64,000 bases of DNA from the NCBI RefSeq assembly GCF_023703795.1, contig NZ_CP098519.1, positions 28,229 to 92,228 on the forward strand, in the 5' to 3' direction. Numbering within the stretch: position 1 is the stretch's first letter; the number at the start of each line of letters is the position of its first letter. The position numbers were made by a program, and so were the translations under genes. Source of the stretch: Haloplanus sp. HW8-1. Lineage in GTDB: Archaea; Halobacteriota; Halobacteria; Halobacteriales; Haloferacaceae. Under the pieces are notes generated by a model. It was given only the letters and a program-made list of their open reading frames with translations, was not told where the DNA came from and searched no databases. Below, one piece after another: positions 9,354-17,493 of this stretch.

Positions 9354-10364
9354 ATGGAAAATAATACGGATATATTAATTTCGGACGCAGTAGCAGCTCT
9401 TGGCGAGGGAGTGGAACTCATCTCTTACGAAAGGATCAACAAGGGGCTAAATACGCTGTATCGCCTTAATCTTAATCAATATAGTGAAAGAATTGTTGTT
9501 TTAAAGATATATACATTTAATAATGGTACTCGGTACGCACAGAAGGAGTCGCACCTATATCAGTATCTATCAGAGAACACATCAATCCCAGTCCCTGGTA
9601 TCCTTGCAGCTGGCATTCCTCAAACATCCTCTCCACCATGGTTAGTGATGACAGCGATACCCGGTAACGAATTTAATAAAATAGAGTTACCATCCGAAGG
9701 CATATTACCATCAATAATGCGACAAGCAGGCAAGTATCTGGGCGAACTTCACCAGAAAGTTACGTTCGAGTCTTATGGAAGACTCGAGTTTTCTGGAGAT
9801 TCTTTCCAGAGCGATGGTTGCTACCAATCGTGGGAAGAAGAGTTAGAATCGTTCATCGAAATGGGAACAAAAGGGATCACGAACAAGAAATTTAACCACT
9901 ATCCAGAGCGCGTACGTACGACCATGGCCGAGTTATCTCCTATACTAGAATCAAATCCGAACCCGGTACTCATGCATCAAGATTACCGCCTTGGAAATAT
10001 GATTTTTGAACAAAAACAGGACGGTGGACAGATAACCGGTATTCTTGACTGGGAAAGATCAATCCCAGGGCACTCGGAGTATGACCTATCCAGTTCAGAG
10101 TATCTGTTAATAGATCGCTTATATTCTGATTCCCATCTGTGCGAAGTGCTACGAGAAGAGTTCTTTGGTGGATATTGTGAGAAGAAGCAGATCCCGGACT
10201 CTTCAGCCTCGGATAAACGCTTTTCACTTTATCGAGCAGTAAACATACTTCTACTGATGCGGGCGTTTGAGGATATCTGGGGTACTTATGACAAGTCGAG
10301 ACAAAATGAAGCCGCAAACCGATTATCGCGAGATATGGAGGCCACACTTTCAAGTCTCCCCTAA
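9354..10364 (+). CDS. APH/choline-kinase-type phosphotransferase in RiPP cluster
   Basis: A 336-residue kinase-like protein of the aminoglycoside phosphotransferase fold. The catalytic loop MHQDYRLGNMIF (HxDxxxxN) and the metal-binding motif GILDWERSIPG are both intact, so it is probably an active small-molecule or peptide kinase. It is AT-rich and in the middle of the TOMM genes: divergent from the precursor, and convergent with the SagB-like gene with only 9 nt between stop codons. Possible roles are peptide tailoring, self-protection by phosphorylating the product, or modification of a co-substrate. None can be chosen from sequence. The ATG at 9354 lies 55 nt after the shared TATA element. 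Confidence 0.82.
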   Translation: MENNTDILISDAVAALGEGVELISYERINKGLNTLYRLNLNQYSERIVVLKIYTFNNGTRYAQKESHLYQYLSENTSIPVPGILAAGIPQTSSPPWLVMTAIPGNEFNKIELPSEGILPSIMRQAGKYLGELHQKVTFESYGRLEFSGDSFQSDGCYQSWEEELESFIEMGTKGITNKKFNHYPERVRTTMAELSPILESNPNPVLMHQDYRLGNMIFEQKQDGGQITGILDWERSIPGHSEYDLSSSEYLLIDRLYSDSHLCEVLREEFFGGYCEKKQIPDSSASDKRFSLYRAVNILLLMRAFEDIWGTYDKSRQNEAANRLSRDMEATLSSLP

Positions 10365-10373
10365 CTCGATTTA

Positions 10374-11102
10374 TCACATAGAACTGATTAATCCAACATA
10401 TAGTGTCGTCTCCTGATCTGGTAACTCTAAGAATTGATCAGCAGCATCCTCGATAAAACCCCCGTAGGGACGGCATGCTAAGTTAAGTTCTGTTGCCACA
10501 AGACAAAGATTCTGCATTATATGTCCGGCTTCAAGAATTGTATATCGGTATCCCCGAGATGCATATTTTTGTGTTGACCGGTGGAATACAGCAGATAGGA
10601 ACACGATTAGCGGTGCCTCATTCGATTCTTCCCCTGAAATAAAATCTAAAGAGTGATCAGAGGAATGCTTGTTAACTTTTTCAAATTTGTTATCGAGAAT
10701 ATTAACATGGTATACAGCTTCATCTAATCCGTTGACCGAGTTGGCAAAAATATATGCTTCAACAGGATATCTGGCGCCTGCAGATGGGTAGGCTCTGCGT
10801 TGATTGTTCGGGTCTTCTTTATTGGTCGTAATTCCCATCGATGTTCCAAGTAATTGTGATACCTGTTCTAATTCAAGCGGACCCGAATCAAACTTATCGA
10901 CTGACCTTCGTTGAGAAATCAAATCGCTAATGTTCCCATCAACATCTGATAGCGGGATAGATTCTGTGTTACCATATGTTTTGTATTCAATCTCCGTCCA
11001 GCTGTCAGGCACGTCGTCGGGTCTATCAAGTTCGAAATTTTTACTGTTTTCGTGATAAACTTCATATAAGAAATCGCCAGCAATACGTTTTCGTGATGTC
11101 AT
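10374..11102 (-). CDS. SagB-type FMN-dependent azoline dehydrogenase
   Basis: A 242-residue nitroreductase-fold protein of the SagB/McbC-like type. In TOMM biosynthesis these enzymes oxidise thiazolines and oxazolines to thiazoles and oxazoles with FMN. The family signature is present: an early arginine/serine pair (ISQRRSVDKFDSGPL), the LLGTSMGI segment, the strongly conserved RRAYPSAGARYPVEAY, and the C-terminal LEAGHIMQNLCLVATELNLACRP stretch. The start codon overlaps the YcaO stop by 4 nt. It is the last gene of a three-gene minus-strand operon (E1-like, YcaO, SagB-like). The family assignment is strong; substrate identity follows from context. Confidence 0.88.
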   Translation of the reverse strand: MTSRKRIAGDFLYEVYHENSKNFELDRPDDVPDSWTEIEYKTYGNTESIPLSDVDGNISDLISQRRSVDKFDSGPLELEQVSQLLGTSMGITTNKEDPNNQRRAYPSAGARYPVEAYIFANSVNGLDEAVYHVNILDNKFEKVNKHSSDHSLDFISGEESNEAPLIVFLSAVFHRSTQKYASRGYRYTILEAGHIMQNLCLVATELNLACRPYGGFIEDAADQFLELPDQETTLYVGLISSM

Positions 11103-12430
11103 AGGAATGGCTGTGGAACCTGATTGAGTTCCTTTTCTGTATTTTTCATATTTAGCAGACCAACTTCAACCGGAACCTCATAAAGTCTGTTCCCACCGAG
11201 ATATCGGAACTTTTCCCGCAAATGCATCGGATGCATTTCTGGTATAATTGCCCTCACAGTCTTAAACCCATACTGTGCTACATCTGAGGTCGTTACATCT
11301 GCAATATAACACTCATAATCACGTTTATTGAGATATCTGAGTATCGTCTCTAATGGTTTTTTGTCCCTCACTTCACGACAATCTTCGACGGAGATCTTAT
11401 CTGTGGGCGTCAACCAGAACCGAATATCTGAGATTCTCTCATCAGAAGCCCAGAACCGAGCACGTTCCTCAACTGAGTCGATGTCAGAAGGGGTTGGGGA
11501 TTCATCTAGGTCTTCAACCTCCCAATCACTAATTTGGAGAGCTTCACGAAGCGCATCTTGAATGGCATCTCCCATGTTCCACTCACATCCCAATCCCAGA
11601 CTGAGAGCTGGCTTACTCCCACTATCGACTGCTATTGCCAAGCAGGTTGGAACAGGTTGGTCTAAAGAGATATTGAGCAGATATACTGTTCTTCCACGGG
11701 ATTTCAGTATATCATGATACGTCTTAGCCTCATCAGGAATAGTCGATTTATCTATATGAGGGACCGATAGTTTATTCAAATAGGTTATCATCAGACATTC
11801 TCTTTCAATAATCTCGCAAATTGCGCGATAACACGCACCTAGGTATCCAGTTCCAGCAGCGGCACCCGTTGAGATTGGAGATCGAAATACTGTATTATGG
11901 TTGAATGGAAGATAAATAAGCTGGCCAGGTACTAGTCTCTGGTCGCCAGAAGTTATTTCTCTGGTTGCAGTCCAGTGGTACTCCTCTTCATTCAGTATAC
12001 GTTCTGACAATCCTCGCTGAGATAATTGAGATTCAGAAAACATATTGAATGCGGCCGGTGGGACTGCAATCTCTGAAAAATCGGAATACGCACCGAACTC
12101 AAAGTCAGATAAATCAGTCATTGATAGGCAGTAGCGTTCAATCGCTTCTCCTATCGCAGTAACCATCGCCTGTGATTTTACGAGACTCGTTCCAGCCGTA
12201 TTTGGTGGATCTGAAAGCCCAGTTGACGATATCCGAGATGTATTCTGTATTAGCGTCTGGTACTGGTATACAGGAATTGACTGTCGAGTTATCTCTGGCT
12301 GCGAGAAGTGAACGATTGGCCCCACTTTCGAGTCGATCAGTTCTTTTCCAAGACTGATCGTCGTTTCAAGTGAAATGTCATTTCCTTCCAGAAGCGTACC
12401 GACATCTGGAGTATCTAGTTCGTTCCGCAA
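11099..12430 (-). CDS. YcaO-domain cyclodehydratase (SagD-like)
   Basis: A 443-residue YcaO protein, the ATP-using enzyme that converts Ser, Thr or Cys of a precursor peptide to azolines. ATP/Mg-binding motifs are visible: SQAMVTAIGEAIERYCL (about 87-103) and the acidic helix AICEIIERECLMITY (about 204-218), with E..QxxxDA-like residues near AIQDALREALQ. The protein ends PQPFL, close to the PxPxP tail typical of azoline-forming YcaO proteins but with Leu for the last Pro. Its start overlaps the E1-like gene by 16 nt, implying translational coupling and a stable C/D complex. Haloarchaea also have YcaO proteins in other roles; the SagB-like and E1-like partners make the TOMM role most likely here. 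Confidence 0.9.
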   Translation of the reverse strand: MRNELDTPDVGTLLEGNDISLETTISLGKELIDSKVGPIVHFSQPEITRQSIPVYQYQTLIQNTSRISSTGLSDPPNTAGTSLVKSQAMVTAIGEAIERYCLSMTDLSDFEFGAYSDFSEIAVPPAAFNMFSESQLSQRGLSERILNEEEYHWTATREITSGDQRLVPGQLIYLPFNHNTVFRSPISTGAAAGTGYLGACYRAICEIIERECLMITYLNKLSVPHIDKSTIPDEAKTYHDILKSRGRTVYLLNISLDQPVPTCLAIAVDSGSKPALSLGLGCEWNMGDAIQDALREALQISDWEVEDLDESPTPSDIDSVEERARFWASDERISDIRFWLTPTDKISVEDCREVRDKKPLETILRYLNKRDYECYIADVTTSDVAQYGFKTVRAIIPEMHPMHLREKFRYLGGNRLYEVPVEVGLLNMKNTEKELNQVPQPFL

Positions 12431-13299
12431 ATCTCACACCCCGGTAATTTCAGCACATCTCTTGTGTTTGATTCCAACGTCTGAATATCAGTAATCAATA
12501 CTGAACCATCAGTCGTTGGTCTCAGTTCATCAGCTAGCACCGCATTAATTTCTAGCCTTGCTTGTGAAGTCAACAATTGATGTACGGCCTGTGGGTATTC
12601 TGGTTGACGGCTGTGTTCTTCCCGAGAGACCATTTCTCTGGAATGTAAATCAGGATTTGAAGTACTCGCTAACAGCCGTTTACGATAACAGTTGTAACAT
12701 GGTTTTCCCACCCCTGATAGTGGTCCGAGATGAACCTCAGTACCTACTAACCTCACTGGTAACCAATAAAGAGTCATCTTTTGAGTCTCCTCTGCCACTG
12801 CCTGATGGAATTCTGGATTGGCGCCAATTGTCCCGGTGACTAATATATCAAGATTATCTATTGTTTCGGGAAGATCAGATATTGAGCTTAAGCGGACAGT
12901 TGTTAACTCTCCTAGGAACTCATGAAACGTAGACGAACAATCCGGTTCAAGGATCCCTATCGTCGCTTCTCGGACAGATTTTCGTGCCTCAGGGGGAGAG
13001 TCAACTAACCAATCCCAAAAGTCGCATTCCGGGCGGGTTGTCTGGATAATATCCTCAGTCTCCAAATGCGACAAAAGCGTGGAAATATTTTCAGCAGAGA
13101 AATCAGTCTCTTGGTCAACCTCGGAGACGGTCGACCCACCTCTACCCAAAGCAATAATATTCTCTACAAGGTCAACTGAAGCACCACGTATCTCTTTCTT
13201 GCTGAGTGGCGTGGAAATAGCCGCCTTTGACTCATCAATACGAACAAATTCTACATATTCTGGGACGTAGTATTCGGCATCAGACGTAATATTACTCAT
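12415..13299 (-). CDS. E1-like (ocin-ThiF/SagC-type) leader-binding cyclodehydratase partner
   Basis: A 294-residue protein matching the partner of YcaO in discrete TOMM cyclodehydratases. The N-terminal region (about 10-90) looks like a wHTH/RRE that would bind the precursor leader. The middle is a degenerate E1-like Rossmann region without an adenylation P-loop. Two CxxC pairs, CYNC (about 203-206) and CEIC (about 289-292), form the structural zinc site seen in this family. It is first in the E1-YcaO-SagB operon. The promoter region upstream (about 13352-13361) has an A/T-rich TATA-like stretch. No Cys protease or transporter follows, so maturation and export must use genes elsewhere. Confidence 0.82.
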   Translation of the reverse strand: MSNITSDAEYYVPEYVEFVRIDESKAAISTPLSKKEIRGASVDLVENIIALGRGGSTVSEVDQETDFSAENISTLLSHLETEDIIQTTRPECDFWDWLVDSPPEARKSVREATIGILEPDCSSTFHEFLGELTTVRLSSISDLPETIDNLDILVTGTIGANPEFHQAVAEETQKMTLYWLPVRLVGTEVHLGPLSGVGKPCYNCYRKRLLASTSNPDLHSREMVSREEHSRQPEYPQAVHQLLTSQARLEINAVLADELRPTTDGSVLITDIQTLESNTRDVLKLPGCEICGTN

Positions 13300-13484
13300 T
13301 TTCAGTGTGTGAACTACTATCTGGCATACGCACCTGTCTACAACTTAGTGATTTAAAAAATATCGTGTACCGCAGTCATGGGTTGTGTTGACGAGGAGGA
13401 CGGTGGGTATGGCTACAAAGACACTAACCGAGGCGGCATGTGAACCGAAGACGGTCCACTCATCAGATACTTCACGGGTTTACA

Positions 13485-13922
13485 TCACTTGTTGATTAGT
13501 TTTCTTGTCCATGGGATAGATAGAGCGATTCTCATAGCATCCCTTCCGCACCATTTGGAACTAGGTATTCTATTCACTACCAGCTTATATCTCTGATAGT
13601 AATCCCCAGACTGGATACCCTGTGAGGAACTCACTAATTCAGGCTTCCTATCCGATTTCCGACACCCGGACGACAGGCCGGAACCAGATTCACCTAGAAT
13701 CTGTCGAGCAATTTCAGCGGCCAACACGGCTGGAATCGAAGGAATAGGGAGTATTTCACGATTCGAGGTGCCGAGCCGGAGGACCTCGAGAGACGCAGAA
13801 CAGATAAACGGGCGGTTCCAAGGTATCCAGATACGCCCGAAATCACCTCCGTTACCCCACCGTCGAGCAATTTTTGAAACAACAGGATTATCCCGGAACT
13901 CGTCGAGGTACTTTCTACGCCC
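13485..13922 (-). pseudogene. Open minus-strand remnant, possibly ThiF/E1-like
   Basis: A 145-codon frame that opens directly after a stop (13923-13925) and has no good start before 13727. The stretch IPSIPAVLAAEIARQILGE resembles the C-terminal helix of ThiF/E1 enzymes (PxPxVVGxxxAxEAxKLLLG-like). This is only a loose visual match. It could be a decayed second E1-like gene or unrelated noise. Confidence 0.22.
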
Positions 13923-13972
13923 TCAAATCGGCCCGACGGGCCTCTTCTGCAATTTGAGTTCGTTATTTCGGC

Positions 13973-14015
13973 TTGCATATCGCGGTTTTCGTCCAAAGAA
14001 AGAGGCGATATGCAA
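13973..14015. repeat. 11-bp inverted repeat with 21-nt spacer
   Basis: TTGCATATCGC (13973-13983) is repeated inverted as GCGATATGCAA (14005-14015). It may be a hairpin, an operator or the end of a small decayed element. No gene starts right beside it. Confidence 0.5.
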
Positions 14016-14131
14016 TGTGCGAAGGCCGCCGGCTCTCTCAGGCCGAGGGGCCGTCGCTCAGAGATTGGATTCTGGAACTTGTCAGATTTAGCGCATAGGG
14101 TGAATGGGTGTGAGTCGGTGGTGTCTGTCGC

Positions 14132-14152
14132 CCCCGCCAGGGGGTGGCGGGG
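14132..14152 (+). promoter_or_regulatory. Leader hairpin of the GANAGGGGTGC family
   Basis: A perfect 7-bp stem CCCCGCC/GGCGGGG closes the loop AGGGGGT. It ends 24 nt before the ATG at 14177. It lacks the T-tract seen in most members of the family. Confidence 0.55.
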
Positions 14153-14176
14153 TACATCACGTGCCCCCGATTGACG

Positions 14177-14617
14177 ATGGCTTCGGAACGACGCAGCAAG
14201 TCACGAGCAGCGGATCACGCAGCAAGTACCCCCGACGATGAGGCGCCGTGGGCTGACCTCGAGATGACGGTTCCGACCGACCGGGATCACGCGTCGGTCG
14301 TTGCGCTCGTGGAGTGTGCCCTCGTCGAGCTCACGCACGAGGCTGTGGGCGCCGTCTTCATTTCCCGGCAGGTCGGGCGGTCGACGCGGACGCAGTACGT
14401 CGCAGCCGACGACGTCGGCGAGCAGTTCCAGAAACGGCACTTCGACGACCGGCTGGGCTGGCACGAGACCACCGTCCCTCGACGAACCGTTCGCTACGAG
14501 CTCATCACCCATCTTACGCGGTCGACATACCTGATGACAAAGCGTCCGTGTGAGGCACCTGCTACAGACCCGGATACATTCGTGGTGAAGCCAGTTCGAG
14601 AACTCAAAACGCCGTAG
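14177..14617 (+). CDS. Hypothetical conserved-type haloarchaeal protein
   Basis: A 146-residue acidic protein of unknown function. An in-frame GTG at 14144 would start inside the leader hairpin, so the ATG at 14177 (MASERRSKSRAAD) is preferred. A disordered N-terminal 35 residues precede a compact domain with VTHLTRSTYL-like hydrophobic segments. It is preceded by a family hairpin, like many backbone genes here, and followed by the first TTAACCAAC element. Confidence 0.5.
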   Translation: MASERRSKSRAADHAASTPDDEAPWADLEMTVPTDRDHASVVALVECALVELTHEAVGAVFISRQVGRSTRTQYVAADDVGEQFQKRHFDDRLGWHETTVPRRTVRYELITHLTRSTYLMTKRPCEAPATDPDTFVVKPVRELKTP

Positions 14618-14626
14618 TGAACGAGC

Positions 14627-14667
14627 TTAACCAACACAAAGGCACCTGCACCGCCTATTGTTGGTTA
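14627..14667. repeat. TTAACCAAC palindromic element, copy 1
   Basis: Left arm TTAACCAACA (14627-14636), right arm TGTTGGTTA (14659-14667), 41 bp overall with unconserved middle. It lies between two convergent genes, so this copy cannot be a simple promoter site. Confidence 0.75.
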
Positions 14668-14717
14668 GAAGATACCGCGAGATTCAGACCAGAGGGTCAT
14701 CGGCTCATGTTGAGACT

Positions 14718-16082
14718 TTAGACGACCTCTTCGGCATCTTCAGTGACCTGAATCCGACTTTCTGAATCTCGATAATACCATTCTGATAGATGACTCTCTA
14801 GATAATGGTGAACATCAGCACTATCGTCAAGCCCCCAGCGGTTTTGAAGTTCTCCGTTACTTGTGGGGGAGAGTTCAATAACATCTTGCAAGCGGGAGAT
14901 TTCTCTGTCAGAGAGCTCTCTTGTATCATCATCGTCATTCTTGCTCGAATGTTGGGCTTTCGCTATCTTTTCAGCCTCCTCGGCCGGAATCTTCCCATCA
15001 GATTCTACTGCCAGGTTAGGTGTCTTATCGGAGTAGGCAAATCGGAGAGGAGACGGATGAAGTTCTCTCGTTCGGTTCCGATATTTCTCTAAAAACGGTT
15101 GAATAATTCTTCCCTCCCCAATTTCCATAAGCTCTTCAAAGAGATATTGGGCTTCCTCGGTTGAGTTGATTCCCTCATCTGCTTCCCACTCAGCACTCTC
15201 TGAATCTCCTCGACTTGGGTACTCCTGTGAAGACTCCAGCCACTGCTCAAACGCATCAATTTGTGAGAGCAGGAGATCCTCTTGGTATTGGAAACTCGTT
15301 TCATTTTCTGCGGTGACTTCGACGGAGGTGAGATACCAATCAACTACGATCGACTCTTTTATCGGGTAAATGTCGAATTCTTCAGCGACTTCCCACCCAT
15401 CGATTTTGAACGGAAGTTCCCTAAGATGATACAGAAGGTTGGCAGTCCAGTAATCATTCGGTGCAGCATGGAATGAGCGGATATTTCGGCCATTTTCGAT
15501 CTCCAGGCCCATGCTATCAGAGTTTGCGAAAGTCATTAGCCGATCTGAGATTCGTTCCGGGATTTTCCCGTAGTCAGTGTAATTCTGGCTTTCAATTTCA
15601 CATCCAAAGGTAATGAAATCAGAAATGAGATCCTCTAATGCGTTCGCTTCTTCCCAGGAATCAGCTGCCTCAATATGGATGAGGGACTTCGGGGGGAACA
15701 GTCGTGTCGCGTTGGCTGATTTTTCTCCCGCAGTTGCGTGCTCTACAATCCGGTTAACAGGATCTCTGGTCTGGCCTACATAATAGACCTCATCTGCTTC
15801 CACAGCCTGTTCCACCCACTTTGGAAAGTTCGATTCGTGTCCGCCCATCGGGGGGCGTATTTTTGCTGGAAGCTCCAACCAGGAATCTTCGCCCGCCTGT
15901 ACAGCGTTCTGAATTGCTTTCCCATCAAATCCAACCAAAGGACGTCGAAGAGATATCTCAGACTGACATTCCAAAACATAGATGTAGAATTCCCCAGAAG
16001 TATCCCCGATTAGCTTTTGAACCTGTTTTTTAGTTCTCGGCCGGATTTCATCTTCATCAAGTTCAAAGAGAGGAGAGGTCAT
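14718..16082 (-). CDS. GIY-YIG-like nuclease-domain protein
   Basis: A 454-residue protein with lower GC than the backbone. The N-terminal 175 residues contain the elements of a GIY-YIG endonuclease fold: a first Tyr strand (FYIYVLECQ), then an insertion, the second strand with the helix arginine (VYYVGQTRDPVNRIVEH), and a helix with the candidate metal-binding Glu (EEANALEDLI). The long insertion between the two tyrosine strands is atypical. The C-terminal 250 residues have no recognisable domain, and the last 80 look like a winged helix (ELSPTSNGELQNRWGL). In this neighbourhood a restriction or defence role is plausible but inferred. Confidence 0.62.
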   Translation of the reverse strand: MTSPLFELDEDEIRPRTKKQVQKLIGDTSGEFYIYVLECQSEISLRRPLVGFDGKAIQNAVQAGEDSWLELPAKIRPPMGGHESNFPKWVEQAVEADEVYYVGQTRDPVNRIVEHATAGEKSANATRLFPPKSLIHIEAADSWEEANALEDLISDFITFGCEIESQNYTDYGKIPERISDRLMTFANSDSMGLEIENGRNIRSFHAAPNDYWTANLLYHLRELPFKIDGWEVAEEFDIYPIKESIVVDWYLTSVEVTAENETSFQYQEDLLLSQIDAFEQWLESSQEYPSRGDSESAEWEADEGINSTEEAQYLFEELMEIGEGRIIQPFLEKYRNRTRELHPSPLRFAYSDKTPNLAVESDGKIPAEEAEKIAKAQHSSKNDDDDTRELSDREISRLQDVIELSPTSNGELQNRWGLDDSADVHHYLESHLSEWYYRDSESRIQVTEDAEEVV

Positions 16083-16199
16083 GGTTGCCTACTGACTTGA
16101 GGGCAAACATCAGTCTTTCTACTGTATCCTCCAAGAGAACCGGACTGTAGTGGGGTATAGAGTAGTATTTTATCGGGATGGCTACGAATTACAGAAGAT

Positions 16200-16745
16200 A
16201 TGGTCGTCGTCGAGGAGGTCACCAAACTGAGCGAGCGCCGCACCCAAACCTCGTCCGAGGCGTTTCCGGATGATTCGTTGGCTTCGATTCGGTCGGCCGT
16301 CGAGGCCGTCCCAGCAAGCGTCTTCGACGGCTCGACGAAACACACGGAGGTCGGCGGGTTCGATGCTGCAATCGCCGACGGCCTCTCGCAGTACGAGTAC
16401 GAAGGGGATGCCGCCGGGGGCTACAACCCGAACTGCAAGCTCTGGTCGCATCAAGGGTTTAACTACAGCGTCGACCTCTACGACGCCGACGACCGCATCG
16501 CCATCGAGGTCGAGAAGAGCGAGCGGAAGAACGTCAGCGACGACCTCCTCAAGTTCCAGAAGGGGTACCGCACCCAGAAGGACGGCCGACCGAAGATCGA
16601 GTTCGGCTGTCTGGTGGTGCCGGTGAACTACCTTGGTCGGCATAACCTCTACCAGCACAGCCTGACAAAGGTCGACTTCATGAAGGGCGTCCTGTTCATC
16701 GACGACGTCGCCGTCATCGGCTATCACGACCCGCGACCGGACTGA
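16200..16745 (+). CDS. PD-(D/E)XK-like nuclease (BglII/BstYI-type resemblance)
   Basis: A 181-residue protein with a probable type II-like nuclease core. YSVDLYDADDRIAIEVEKSE gives an Asp followed by E-V-E-K, the spacing of a PD-(D/E)XK active site. DDLLKFQKGYR and the strand FGCLVVPVN follow. Such small proteins are annotated in haloarchaea as possible BglII/BstYI-family restriction enzymes. No cognate methyltransferase is visible nearby, so it may be a solitary nuclease with another role. The ATG at 16200 has no SD and may be leaderless. It is divergent from the GIY-YIG-like gene. Confidence 0.55.
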   Translation: MVVVEEVTKLSERRTQTSSEAFPDDSLASIRSAVEAVPASVFDGSTKHTEVGGFDAAIADGLSQYEYEGDAAGGYNPNCKLWSHQGFNYSVDLYDADDRIAIEVEKSERKNVSDDLLKFQKGYRTQKDGRPKIEFGCLVVPVNYLGRHNLYQHSLTKVDFMKGVLFIDDVAVIGYHDPRPD

Positions 16746-16769
16746 CGCTGTCCGCCCTGACTGTTTGTC

Positions 16770-16791
16770 GGCGCCGGGAGGCGTGCAGCGC
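16770..16791 (+). promoter_or_regulatory. Leader hairpin of the GANAGGGGTGC family (weak)
   Basis: After the T-tract GTTTGTCG, GCGC arms close a loop containing GGGAGGCGTGC. It ends 27 nt before the ATG at 16819. The arms are short, so this member is less certain. Confidence 0.4.
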
Positions 16792-16818
16792 GCAACAGCG
16801 TGCGCTGCGTGACTCACC

Positions 16819-17109
16819 ATGCCTGGTCCCGATCCTCACGACGACACGAGTCGCGACTACGAACAGTTCGAGAAAGAACTGCTCGCCCAAGACCGCGACG
16901 CCACCAGCGCCGATACGGCGGACGTCGACGACACGACGGCCCAACGCCTGGTCAACGACCTCGTCGACGCGGACGTCGTCACTCCGGTTCCCGAGGACCA
17001 AGTTCTGGTTCACGAGCCGAGCGGCACCACGTTCGACTCGACGACGCAGCTGGCCGTCTTCCATCGTGGCTGGACGACCGGCCGCGACGCCGACACGGAG
17101 GGCGAGTGA
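16819..17109 (+). CDS. Small acidic hypothetical protein
   Basis: 96 residues, very acidic, unknown family. The C-terminal half (DLVDADVVTPVPEDQVLVHEPSG) looks like a small beta domain. Its stop overlaps the ATG of the zinc-ribbon gene (ATGA), so the two are probably co-translated. A weak family hairpin precedes it. Confidence 0.6.
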   Translation: MPGPDPHDDTSRDYEQFEKELLAQDRDATSADTADVDDTTAQRLVNDLVDADVVTPVPEDQVLVHEPSGTTFDSTTQLAVFHRGWTTGRDADTEGE

Positions 17110-17444
17110 TGCAGCAGACCCTCGTCGGCTGTGCGTTTTGCGACGCCCCGCCCGGTACCGAGACTGGCGAGGCCCACACCTGGGGGCAAGACGAGCGGGT
17201 CACCCACCCGATCTGCGTCGACTGCGCGATTCAGACGGAGCCGGAACCCGACGAGCGCGATCACGTCGCCTGTGACGGCTGTGGGCTGGTCGTCGACACG
17301 CTCGCGGCGCTCACGCGATTCCGGGTCGAACTCGGCCATCTGGAAGGCCCGTTACAGTTGTGCGCCCGCTGTAGCCCGGGCGGCCTCGCGACGTACTGGA
17401 CGCGCGACCTCGAAGAGCATCTCGTCGCGACGCCGGCAGAGTGA
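17109..17444 (+). CDS. Small multi-zinc-ribbon protein
   Basis: A 111-residue protein with four CxxC pairs (CAFC, CVDC, CDGC, CARC) spaced to form two zinc ribbons, with conserved acidic linkers. Such proteins usually bind nucleic acid or partner proteins; no specific function can be given. The ATG was chosen because it overlaps the upstream stop by one base and puts the first cysteine at residue 8. Confidence 0.65.
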   Translation: MQQTLVGCAFCDAPPGTETGEAHTWGQDERVTHPICVDCAIQTEPEPDERDHVACDGCGLVVDTLAALTRFRVELGHLEGPLQLCARCSPGGLATYWTRDLEEHLVATPAE

Positions 17445-17493
17445 CCCAAACACTCTTTACTGGTTCGCTGTAAACTGTAATCAAGAACGAATC

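Larger units (their letters stand above)
13300..14131. other. Gene-poor region right of the RiPP island
   Basis: About 830 bp without a convincing intact gene. It holds the promoter of the E1-like gene, short frames with no family resemblance (for example 13378-13443 and 13409-13495, plus strand), a degenerate minus-strand frame at 13485-13922, and an 11-bp inverted repeat at 13973-14015. It probably represents decayed sequence at the junction between the AT-rich island and the GC-rich backbone. Confidence 0.5.

Noticed and set aside
13409..13495. A plus-strand 28-codon frame starting MATKTLTEAACEPK and ending ITC as a TOMM precursor
   Set aside because: It lacks an acidic amphipathic leader and a Ser/Cys/Gly-rich core; the frame at 9230-9102 fits far better.
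13990..14110. Possible tRNA or structural RNA in the region after the RiPP island
   Set aside because: No cloverleaf or CCA-end pattern could be folded by eye; only an 11-bp inverted repeat is clear.
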